The notes beneath the pieces are model-generated. The model had not been told where the DNA came from and did not search any database. It saw nothing but the letters and a program-made list of their open reading frames with translations. A DNA stretch of 64,000 bases from JAJECS01 sp965262745 (lineage in GTDB: Bacteria; Chloroflexota; UBA11872): assembly GCA_965262745.1 (NCBI GenBank), contig OZ253558.1:1736001-1800000 (forward strand), in the 5' to 3' direction. The translations under genes and the position numbers were made by a program. Shown one piece after another: positions 24,211 to 31,672 of this stretch. Numbering within the stretch: position 1 is the stretch's first letter; each line of letters starts with the position of its first letter.

Positions 24211-26351
24211 GCCACGCGGTTGCGCCGTTCAAGCAGCGGCTGCGCGATGCCCTCGAGTCGGACTCACTGCCGACGGCGCTGGGGCGGGTGTTGCCGCTGC
24301 TGGACGGGCGCCGGCGCGAGGCGTTCCACGGCCGCGACTTTCCAGCTGAGCAGGCACGGCTGGCGGCGATCCGGAAGCGCGACGTCGCGGACGGCCCACG
24401 GCTGCTACAGCAATTCACCGCGACCGCGGAGAAGGCGGGCATGGTCGTGCATCCGCCGGCCGACGCGGCCGCGGTGCGGGCAACCGTGGCGGAGCTGTTG
24501 CGCAAGGCGTCGGTGCGCATGGTCGTGAAGAGCAAGTCCATGGCCACCGAGGAGATCGGCCTGCGGCAGGCGCTCGAAGCCGACGGGCTGGAAGTGATCG
24601 AGACCGACTTGGGCGAGTTCCTGGTGCAAGCGGCGGACGAGCTGCCCTCGCACATCGTCGCGCCGGCGCTGCACATCACCCGCGAGCGCGCCGCCGAGCT
24701 GATCGGCGGAGTCACCGGACAAGTATTGCCCTCGGACCCGGACACGCTCGTGGGGGCGGCGCGCGTGTATCTGCGCGACAAGTTCATCGCCGCCGACGCC
24801 GGCATCACGGGCGCCAATGCGCTGGTGGCCAGCACCGGCAGCGTGATGCTCGTGAGCAACGAGGGCAATGCCCGACTGTGCAGCAGCCTGCCGCCGCTGC
24901 ACATCGTCGTCGCGGGCGTCGACAAGCTCGTCGCCACCATGACCGACGCCGCGGCCACGCTGGACATGCTGCCGGCAAGCGCCACGGGACAGACCATGTC
25001 CAGCTACGTCTCGTTCATCAGCGGTCCGAGCCGCAGCGCGGACATCGAGATGTCGCTGTCGCTTGGCGTCCACGGCCCGCGCGACGTGCACATCGTCCTG
25101 CTCGACAACGGCCGCGAGGCCATGCGGCGCGATCCGGACTTTCAAACCGCGCTGCAGTGCGTGCGCTGCGGGGCCTGCTCGAACATCTGCCCGGCCTATC
25201 AGCAGGTCGGCGGACACGCCATGGGCCACATCTACAGCGGACCCATCGGCCTGTTGCTGACGCCGTTCCATCACGGGATCGAGAACGTGGCCGGGCCGCA
25301 GGCGCTGTGCGCCGGCTGCGGCGCCTGCGCCACGGTGTGCCCAGCCGGCATACCGATTCCGGAGCTTATCCAGGAAGTGCGCACGCGCGCCGTCGCCGAC
25401 GGCGCCGCCCGCAACCGCATGAAGTCGCTGGCGCTGCGCGTCCTTGCCAGCCCCCCGGCCTTCGACCGCGGTCTCCGCACGCTTGCCCGCCTGCCCGGAG
25501 CCCAGGCGCTGGCACGCCGGATGCCCGGATCGCCGCTGCGCGCGCGCCCGCTGCCGGCAGTCGCGGCGCGTCCCTTCCGAGATCGACTGCCAGATCTGGC
25601 CACCGAGGACGGCGGAAGGCCCCGCCTGGCCTACTTTCCCGGCTGCCTCACCGACTGGCTCGCGCCGGAGACCGGAGAAGCGGCCGTGCGCGTGCTCGCG
25701 ACCAGCAGCGCCGTCGCGCCCTTCGTGTTTCCGTCCTGCTGCGGGCTGCCGGCCATCAACGCCGGCTATCGCGAACCGGCCCGGCGCATGGCCAAACAGA
25801 CCATCGAGGCCATCGAAGCCTCGGGCGTCGACACTATCGTCAGCACGTCCACGAGCTGCCTGGGCGCCATCCGACACGACTATCCGCGCCTCCTCAGGGA
25901 CGAGCCGGAGTGGCGTGAACGAGCGCTCGCGGCGGCGCGGCGCATGGTCGATTTCGCCACCTACGTGGAGAACCACGGGTCCCACGACGCGCGCGCCTCA
26001 CAGCCGCGCGGCCCGGTGACCGTGCACGACGCCTGCCAGTCACGTCACGGACTCGGCCTCGGCCCGGAGATGCGCCGGCTGCTCACAGCCGCGGGCTACA
26101 CCGTTCGCGAGGCCCCGTACAGCGGCGAATGCTGCGGGTTCGGCGGGTCATTCTCCTTCGACTTCCCCGCGGTGGCCGGCCGCATGCGTAAGCGCAAGCT
26201 GGAGGCCTTTGCGTCCACCGGCGCCAAGGTCGTCTGCGGTGACAACCCCGGCTGCCTGCTGCACCTGGACTCCCACGGCGCAACATCAGACGCTCCCCGC
26301 CCGGTGCACCTGGCTGACCTCTTGCGGGACGCCGCTACGGAATCTCAGTGA
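24207..26351 (+). CDS. LutB-LutA-like fusion: LUD, two 4Fe-4S, two CCG domains
   Basis: A 714-residue fusion of two proteins that are separate in the lactate-utilisation operon. Residues about 1-300 are the LutB-type LUD region (SMATEEIGLRQALE, ADAGITGANALVASTGSVML). Residues about 310-400 carry two [4Fe-4S] motifs, CVRCGACSNICPAY and CAGCGACATVCPAG. The C-terminal part has two CCG (heterodisulfide-reductase-like) units: FPGCL with SCCGLPAINAG, and HDACQ with ECCGFGGSF. It should oxidise L-lactate or another hydroxyacid, or move electrons, at the cytoplasmic side; LutC is not seen nearby. ATG 24207 overlaps the pyk stop. Confidence 0.9.
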   Translation: MSHAVAPFKQRLRDALESDSLPTALGRVLPLLDGRRREAFHGRDFPAEQARLAAIRKRDVADGPRLLQQFTATAEKAGMVVHPPADAAAVRATVAELLRKASVRMVVKSKSMATEEIGLRQALEADGLEVIETDLGEFLVQAADELPSHIVAPALHITRERAAELIGGVTGQVLPSDPDTLVGAARVYLRDKFIAADAGITGANALVASTGSVMLVSNEGNARLCSSLPPLHIVVAGVDKLVATMTDAAATLDMLPASATGQTMSSYVSFISGPSRSADIEMSLSLGVHGPRDVHIVLLDNGREAMRRDPDFQTALQCVRCGACSNICPAYQQVGGHAMGHIYSGPIGLLLTPFHHGIENVAGPQALCAGCGACATVCPAGIPIPELIQEVRTRAVADGAARNRMKSLALRVLASPPAFDRGLRTLARLPGAQALARRMPGSPLRARPLPAVAARPFRDRLPDLATEDGGRPRLAYFPGCLTDWLAPETGEAAVRVLATSSAVAPFVFPSCCGLPAINAGYREPARRMAKQTIEAIEASGVDTIVSTSTSCLGAIRHDYPRLLRDEPEWRERALAAARRMVDFATYVENHGSHDARASQPRGPVTVHDACQSRHGLGLGPEMRRLLTAAGYTVREAPYSGECCGFGGSFSFDFPAVAGRMRKRKLEAFASTGAKVVCGDNPGCLLHLDSHGATSDAPRPVHLADLLRDAATESQ

Positions 26352-26938
26352 CGACCGACCGCCTACAGCGCCAACTCGAGTTTGTCGTCGAGATCGACAA
26401 GGCCAAGAGCATCCTCCGCAACTCCCTGGTCATCGAGTCCGGCCGGCGCGAAAACGACGCGGAGCACGCCTGGCACGTGGCGCTCATGGCCCTCGTGCTC
26501 GCGGAGTACGCCCCCGCCGAGATCGACATCGGGCGCGTTGTCGCGATGCTGCTGGTCCACGACGTGGTCGAGATCGATGCGGGCGACACCTTTGTCTACG
26601 ACACCGCCGCGCGCGAGCTGAAAGCCGAGAAAGAACGCGCCGCGGCCGAACGCATCTTCGGCCTCCTGCCGGCTGAGCAAGCAGACGCGCTCCGCGCACA
26701 GTGGGAGGAATTCGAAGCGCGGCAGACGCCCGACGCCAAGTTCGCCGCCGCACTGGACCGCCTGCAACCGCTCCTGCTCAACTTCCACACCCAAGGCCAC
26801 GCCTGGCGCAAGCACCAGGTGCGTCGGTCACAGGTAATGGCCGTGAATGCCAGCATCGCCGAGGGCGCGCCCGAACTCTGGGAATTCGCGCGGGGCCTCA
26901 TCGACGAGGCCGTCCGGCTCGGCTATCTGTCCGAGTAG
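26348..26938 (+). CDS. HD-domain phosphohydrolase (YfbR/HDDC2-like)
   Basis: A 196-residue protein with the HD metal-site residues: His in ENDAEHAWHVALMALVL, the His-Asp pair in VAMLLVHDVVEIDAGDTF, and a later Asp in AALDRLQPLLLNF. This matches the short HD family whose characterised members are 5'-deoxynucleotidases (YfbR, HDDC2). It starts with GTG 26348 overlapping the previous stop (GTGA), so it is the third gene of the pyk operon. Substrate not determined; nucleotide salvage is a reasonable guess. Confidence 0.88.
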   Translation: MTTDRLQRQLEFVVEIDKAKSILRNSLVIESGRRENDAEHAWHVALMALVLAEYAPAEIDIGRVVAMLLVHDVVEIDAGDTFVYDTAARELKAEKERAAAERIFGLLPAEQADALRAQWEEFEARQTPDAKFAAALDRLQPLLLNFHTQGHAWRKHQVRRSQVMAVNASIAEGAPELWEFARGLIDEAVRLGYLSE

Positions 26939-27188
26939 CCACGCACCGCAGCACTGCCAACTGGCGAGCGCTAGAACATAGGCATGACCAGCCAGGATTC
27001 CGCCAACCAAATCTCCGGCCGGGTCGGATTGCCGACCGCAGTGTCATCAGATACGCACTCGGGGGGCAGCGGCACGGCGAGCCTGATTAGCCTCGACGTT
27101 CCAAGCTGCGGCTTGAACCGAGTAACGCGAAGCCGGATTTGCAGGCACGAAGATGCCCCGTGTACGCTCGCTGATTCTGAATAGGCGG

Positions 27189-27208
27189 CGGTAGCGGAAT
27201 CGCGCTAC
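27189..27208 (+). promoter_or_regulatory. hairpin upstream of the fused permease gene
   Basis: GGTAGCG, six-base loop, CGCTACC: a perfect 7-bp stem ending 24 bp before the ATG at 27233. It lies in a 294-bp gap with no other gene and could be the terminator of the pyk unit or part of the permease leader. No T-run is present. Confidence 0.35.
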
Positions 27209-27232
27209 CTACGTACATTGAAGCTTGAATAA

Positions 27233-29152
27233 ATGATCCGATATACCATTCGCCAGGTACTCATATCCGTCCAACTGTTGTTTGGAATATCTCTTGTCGT
27301 ATTCATTTTGATTAGCTTGTATCCCGGTGATCCTCCTGCGAATCTCTTCGGCCGCTACGACCAGGTATGGCGTTCCGGGCAGGACCTTGCGGACGTGCAG
27401 AGTCGGTTTGGCGGCGGCACGCCAGGCCCAGTGCGGTATTTGTTTTGGATGAAGGAGGTATTGACTGGGAATCTAGGCTTCTCAAGACTAAGCCCGCGAC
27501 CAGTTGCAGAAATCATCAGCGAGGCACTTCCGGTCACACTTGGTCTTGTCGCCGTCGCCCTAGCAGTCGCCTCGCTCATGGGGATTGCATTCGGGCTGAT
27601 CTCGGCCAAATTCCACGGACCAAGCCTGATCCGTCCGCTAAGTGCCATTCCCCTCGTCTTCACTTCAATCCCGACCGTCTTCCTCGCCCTCTGGGGAATC
27701 TATTTCTTCGCCGTTCAGCTGGGATGGCTGCCGGCACTTGGGCTGTGGACACCTGGTGGTGAAACGTCTTTCAATTTGGATCTTGTCCGCCACGCCATCC
27801 TGCCGACGGCAGCCTTAGCGCTCCCGTTCATAGCCGTATACATGCGTTATGCGCAGCAGTCGATGGTGCACCCGTCCGCGGAAGAAACGGAGCAGACCGA
27901 ATCCGCTGTGGGCTTGAGTGAGGTTCCTGCACGCTCGAGGTCGACCCTTCGCAGCGTTGCGGTGCCGCTGGTAAGAAACCTCAGCCTGTCCCTGCCACCA
28001 CTTATCGGCAGCGCTTTGGTCGTCGAGGTGATCTTCTCCGTAGCGGGCTTGGGACGTGTGGCTTACACATCGTTGTTGCAGCGTGACTACCCGGTGCTGA
28101 CGGCGTCGCTCCTTGCCGGCACCGTCGCCGTGCTCGCGGCCAAGCTGCTCGCCGACCTGATTTATGGTTGGCTAGACCCAAGCATTCGCGGTTCCTCTCG
28201 GGCCTCCGCGCCCACGCCCAGCGAGCCAACGCCTGCCGGCCATGACGCCGCCGCGCGACAGATCGGTCCGCCTCTTGAGTTGATCGACCGTCCGCTCGAC
28301 TACCGGCCGTGGAACGCCGCGCGAGGCCGCTTCCTGTCACACCGGCCGGCTGTCGCCGGGCTCATCATTCTCCTTGGGTTCGTCGTCATCGCCGTTCTTG
28401 GGCCGCTCGTGGCCCCCTATAGTCCGCACGAGACGCTCCCGCTGAAAACAATGGCTGAACCAAGCGCTTCCCATTGGCTCGGGACCGACCGCTTCGGTCG
28501 CGATGTCTTCAGCATGTTGCTGCACGGAGGCCGCACATCGCTCTGGGTGGGCGTGATCGCCGTAGTAATCGGCCTCGTGATCGGCTTCGCCATTGGTGAA
28601 TCCGCTGGCCGCTTCGGTGGGCGAATCGACGGCGTACTTATGCGCATCTCCGATGTCGTCATGACCTTCCCTCCGCTCTTCCTAGTCTTGTTCCTCGTGA
28701 TCCCGCTGTTCCAGGTGATCGGACCTGGGACTATGGTGGCCCTAGTGATCGGGCTCGTCAGTTGGCCTGGAATTGCACGCTTGATCCGCCGACAAGTCCT
28801 CGTCCAGCGTCACGCGGCTGAAACCGCGGATGCGCTGGCGACGGAAGGTGATCGACCGGACACTTGGCGCCTTGTCCGGGGGAACCTGGCAGGCCCGGTT
28901 GCGGTGGCAGCCGTCTACGGTCTCGCCGGAGCACTTCTGACTGAAGCCACGCTAAGTTTCCTGGGCTTTGGCAGCCCCCTGCCAGCAATCAGTTGGGGGG
29001 CGATGATCGGGCAATCGCGAGGCATCGCTCTTTTTGCTAGCCCGATGGCCGTGGCGCCTGCAATTCTTATAGTTCTCTTGGTTCTGTCAGTTCACCTCGT
29101 CGGCGACGGCCTTCGGAATGCGTTCGATGCTCGGCATTCCGGCGATGGCTAG
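27233..29152 (+). CDS. fused DppB-DppC-type dipeptide/oligopeptide ABC permease
   Basis: A 639-residue single chain joining two permeases usually encoded separately. The N-terminal half (1-320) is DppB-like (MIRYTIRQVLISVQLLFGIS, FSRLSPRPVAEIISEALPVT, SVAGLGRVAYTSLLQRDYPV). After a Pro/Ala linker (SAPTPSEPTPAGHD), the second half (about 350-635) is DppC-like (HWLGTDRFGRDVFSMLLHGG, TEATLSFLGFGSP). The ATPase-contact EAA loops are eroded in both halves. No ATPase or binding protein adjoins it; the SBP at 5701 is a possible partner. No strong ribosome binding site was seen. Confidence 0.88.
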   Translation: MIRYTIRQVLISVQLLFGISLVVFILISLYPGDPPANLFGRYDQVWRSGQDLADVQSRFGGGTPGPVRYLFWMKEVLTGNLGFSRLSPRPVAEIISEALPVTLGLVAVALAVASLMGIAFGLISAKFHGPSLIRPLSAIPLVFTSIPTVFLALWGIYFFAVQLGWLPALGLWTPGGETSFNLDLVRHAILPTAALALPFIAVYMRYAQQSMVHPSAEETEQTESAVGLSEVPARSRSTLRSVAVPLVRNLSLSLPPLIGSALVVEVIFSVAGLGRVAYTSLLQRDYPVLTASLLAGTVAVLAAKLLADLIYGWLDPSIRGSSRASAPTPSEPTPAGHDAAARQIGPPLELIDRPLDYRPWNAARGRFLSHRPAVAGLIILLGFVVIAVLGPLVAPYSPHETLPLKTMAEPSASHWLGTDRFGRDVFSMLLHGGRTSLWVGVIAVVIGLVIGFAIGESAGRFGGRIDGVLMRISDVVMTFPPLFLVLFLVIPLFQVIGPGTMVALVIGLVSWPGIARLIRRQVLVQRHAAETADALATEGDRPDTWRLVRGNLAGPVAVAAVYGLAGALLTEATLSFLGFGSPLPAISWGAMIGQSRGIALFASPMAVAPAILIVLLVLSVHLVGDGLRNAFDARHSGDG

Positions 29153-29212
29153 GCAGCCAATAACGAACAGCGCAGGTGCTTGCCTGTCAACCCAGACGCC
29201 TTACTGGTTCGG

Positions 29213-30298
29213 CTAGCGCAAATGGGCGGGCTTGCCGGAGCCTTCGGCGATGCGCTCGACTTGCCAGGGCTGACGGTTGGCGTAGTAGGTTTCCGACCCG
29301 CGGAAGGGGCGGGCGGGAAGCTCGGACGATAGCGTGAACAGGCGCAGGTCGACCCACGTCTGCCCATCGCGGATGCGGCCCGGCAAGCGCGCCGCCTCGG
29401 TGAAGCCGGCCGCGCTCGCTATTTCCGCTAGGTCCGCGTCGGAACCCGCGATCGGAAACTCGAGCACGCCCACGCCGATCTCGCCCGCACGGTCGACCGC
29501 CGCACGGAGCAAGACCGCGGCATGACTCATATAGGCCGGCGCCAGGCGTAATGACAGCGTGGCCACGTGCTGTTGCGCGAACGTATCGCGCCGCACGAAG
29601 GCCGCCAGACCAACCGCCCGATTCTTCGGCGTCGCCAACACGAGCACCGCCCCTTGCGCGTTCTCGACACGACGCATGAGGCGCACGAAGTGGTACTCGT
29701 AGCGCGTGTCGCGCAGGCAGTCGGTCAGGATGTCCTTGAGCAGCCAGGCCGGCTCGGGCGCGTTGTAGAGCACAGCCGCGCGCGGCAAGTCGCCCCACAC
29801 GGCATCCCGCACCACCGGCTCGCCATCGAAGGCCAGGTACGCCGCGTCGAAGTCTTCCGCGCCCGGCGCCGTATAGCGCATGCCGTCGCCGACGCGGTAC
29901 CAGAACCCGTGGTTCTCATAGAGCCGGCCGGCGATTGGGTTGGTCGTGCAGAGGTGGAGCGCCTGGCCACCGTCGGCCAGGAACTCCCGCAGCGTGCGCG
30001 CCATGAGCGCATCGGCCACGCCCTTGCGGCGGTGATGGTCCTCGGTCGCCACAAACTCCACGATGCCGACATCACGCGTGTCGGCGGGCGTGTAGTAGCC
30101 CAGCGATCCGGCAAACTCACCCTTGATCGTCCCCACGAAGTGGGGGGTGTAGAGCGTTTCGGCCAGGGCGCCGCTGAACAGATCGTCGCGAATGGGGTCC
30201 CACGTGCGAACGCGCCCCTCGAACGTGTCTATGGGCGGGAGATAGCGCGCGATCCGCATGAGGCCGCCGTCGCGCAGAGTGACAGTGTCGGGGTCCAT
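29213..30298 (-). CDS. GNAT-family N-acetyltransferase with tandem domains
   Basis: A 361-residue protein. The first half has a recognisable GNAT fold: EFVATEDHHRRKGVADALM contains the acetyl-CoA pyrophosphate loop (HRRKGVA), followed by GQALHLCTTNPIAGRLYENH. The second half (about 165-320) has the same strand-helix order with a weaker acetyl-CoA site (GVLEFPIAGSDADLAEIAS), so it may be a degenerate second GNAT domain. The acceptor substrate is unknown. It is convergent with the fused permease and divergent from the cyclase-family gene, with 123 bp between starts. Confidence 0.8.
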   Translation of the reverse strand: MDPDTVTLRDGGLMRIARYLPPIDTFEGRVRTWDPIRDDLFSGALAETLYTPHFVGTIKGEFAGSLGYYTPADTRDVGIVEFVATEDHHRRKGVADALMARTLREFLADGGQALHLCTTNPIAGRLYENHGFWYRVGDGMRYTAPGAEDFDAAYLAFDGEPVVRDAVWGDLPRAAVLYNAPEPAWLLKDILTDCLRDTRYEYHFVRLMRRVENAQGAVLVLATPKNRAVGLAAFVRRDTFAQQHVATLSLRLAPAYMSHAAVLLRAAVDRAGEIGVGVLEFPIAGSDADLAEIASAAGFTEAARLPGRIRDGQTWVDLRLFTLSSELPARPFRGSETYYANRQPWQVERIAEGSGKPAHLR

Positions 30299-30421
30299 GG
30301 CATCGCGAAGCGTGGGCAGCGTGGGAGATTCTACGCCCGGGGCCGTTGGTCCGAGACGGCGGGGTGCGCCACTATGGCGGCAAGCCGCCCGCAGCTACGC
30401 ATCGGCCCGGAGGTTTTACCA

Positions 30422-31237
30422 ATGGCGCAGGCACCAGCCGCGAATCTTGGACTCGCTGAACAGCTCGCCACATCGCGCGTGTATGACCTGGGCACGCGCT
30501 ACGAGATGGGCATGCCGGTGCATCCGGCGCATCCGCCATACATCTTTACTCTGCAGCGGCGCCATGGCGACACCTTCCGTCCCGGCGGCTACAGCTCGTC
30601 GAACGAGCTCATCGTCATGTGCGGCCACACCGGCACGCACATCGACTCACTGGCGCATGTGTCCGAGCACGGGCAGCTGTGCGGCGGAATCGACGCCAGC
30701 AGCAATCAGCAGGGCGGGCGGGGCATGAAAGAACGGGGCGTCGATACCATCGCACCGGTGGTTCGGCGCGGCGTGCTGCTCGACGTTGCGGGCGCGGAGG
30801 GCGTGGACATCCTGCCGCCAGGGTTTGGGGCCAATGCCAAGACCCTGCAGGCCGTGGCCGAGGCCCAGGGCGTGGAAATCCGCACCGGCGATTGCGTCCT
30901 GGTGCGTACGGGATGGATGCGCCATTGGGGTGACCCGGCGGCATATTTGGCGGAGGAGAAGGGACAACCGGGCCCCACCGCCGACGCCGCCGAGTGGCTG
31001 GTGGAGCGCGGCATCTTTCTGGGAGGGTCCGACACGGCGGCGTTCGAGCAGGTCGTTCCCGGCGAAGGCATGCCCGTGCATCTGATCTTCCTGGCGCGCA
31101 ACGGGATTCACATCCTCGAAATGGCCGATCTGGAGACCTTGGCCGCCGACGGCGTGTACGAGTTTGGGTTCGTCCTGTCGCCCCTCAATCTCGTGGGCGC
31201 CACGGGATCGCCCGTGCGCCCGCTCGCGCTGGCCTAA
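30422..31237 (+). CDS. cyclase/formamidase-like metal-dependent hydrolase
   Basis: A 271-residue protein of the cyclase (PF04199, kynurenine formamidase-like) family. The metal motif is intact: CGHTGTHIDSLAHV gives HxGTHxDxxxH. Other conserved parts are RRGVLLDVAG, GDCVLVRTGWMRHWG, WLVERGIFLGGSDTAAFEQ and HLIFLARNGIHILEM. The ATG at 30422 follows GGAGG (30410-30414), which settles the start although the frame is open for 850 bp upstream. Relatives hydrolyse N-formylkynurenine, isatin or related amides; which one is unknown. It is the last gene before the duplicated NUDIX fragment. Confidence 0.9.
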   Translation: MAQAPAANLGLAEQLATSRVYDLGTRYEMGMPVHPAHPPYIFTLQRRHGDTFRPGGYSSSNELIVMCGHTGTHIDSLAHVSEHGQLCGGIDASSNQQGGRGMKERGVDTIAPVVRRGVLLDVAGAEGVDILPPGFGANAKTLQAVAEAQGVEIRTGDCVLVRTGWMRHWGDPAAYLAEEKGQPGPTADAAEWLVERGIFLGGSDTAAFEQVVPGEGMPVHLIFLARNGIHILEMADLETLAADGVYEFGFVLSPLNLVGATGSPVRPLALA

Positions 31238-31275
31238 GGCGCCGCCGGGCGACTAGGCCGACAGGAGGGCTCCGC

Positions 31276-31368
31276 CTAACCCAGAAAGAGCGAGTAGGGA
31301 CCCGGCAGCGGAGACTCGACCGCGGCCCGCTGTAGCAGTCCGCGCGAGGGGCTGAGAGCACGCGCCGC
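31276..31368 (-). pseudogene. 3' fragment of a NUDIX hydrolase gene
   Basis: The minus-strand translation AARALSPSRGLLQRAAVESP then LPGPYSLFLG-stop matches, with three visible differences, the C-terminus of the intact NUDIX protein at 41298-41816 (ending LPGPYVLYLG). Bases 31294-31365 are identical to 41316-41387. The rest of the gene, including the NUDIX box, is absent, so this is a non-functional duplicate. Confidence 0.9.
31294..31365. repeat. 72-bp direct repeat, left copy
   Basis: Starts GTAGGGACCCGGCAGCGGAG and ends GAGAGCACGCGC. By eye it is identical to 41316-41387 in the same orientation. The pair flanks the metalloprotease/GLUG island. Confidence 0.9.
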
Positions 31369-31672
31369 CATGGTCGCCTGTGCCGCGAATTGACAGGATC
31401 GCCCGGTTGCGATTGACTCACCGCTCGAAAAAGTAATCGACTGGGCCCGACGTCGACCACGCGCGTGGCGTGGTGGGCCTGCGGGCGGAGACATTGATGG
31501 GCGACCAAGCAGTTCGCGGTCGAGGCATGGCTGACTTGCGCTCGGCACGTCAGCGCGGGTGGTCGGCGCCGCGAGAGGTGCGGCGGCCGACGTCATGCGC
31601 CGCGTGCGCCTGCCCACATCCAGCGCTGGCGGCGCGGCGAATCGGTAGCGGCGCCTGAGGTCCCTGGCAGCG

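Larger units (their letters stand above)
31238..31672. other. 435-bp spacer: NUDIX fragment and unassigned sequence
   Basis: The left part holds a minus-strand NUDIX 3' fragment (31276-31368). The rest has no supported gene and should contain the promoter of the metalloprotease gene; TTGACA at 31390-31395 is a good -35 match, but no matching -10 box follows at 16-18 bp. This is the left junction of the surface-protein island. Confidence 0.6.

Noticed and set aside
24405..25985. 526-codon minus-strand frame under the LutB-LutA fusion
   Set aside because: Antisense of an iron-sulphur protein with complete motifs.
31390..31419. TTGACA/TTGACT as the metalloprotease promoter
   Set aside because: Good -35 matches but no -10 box at 16-18 bp; left as unproven.
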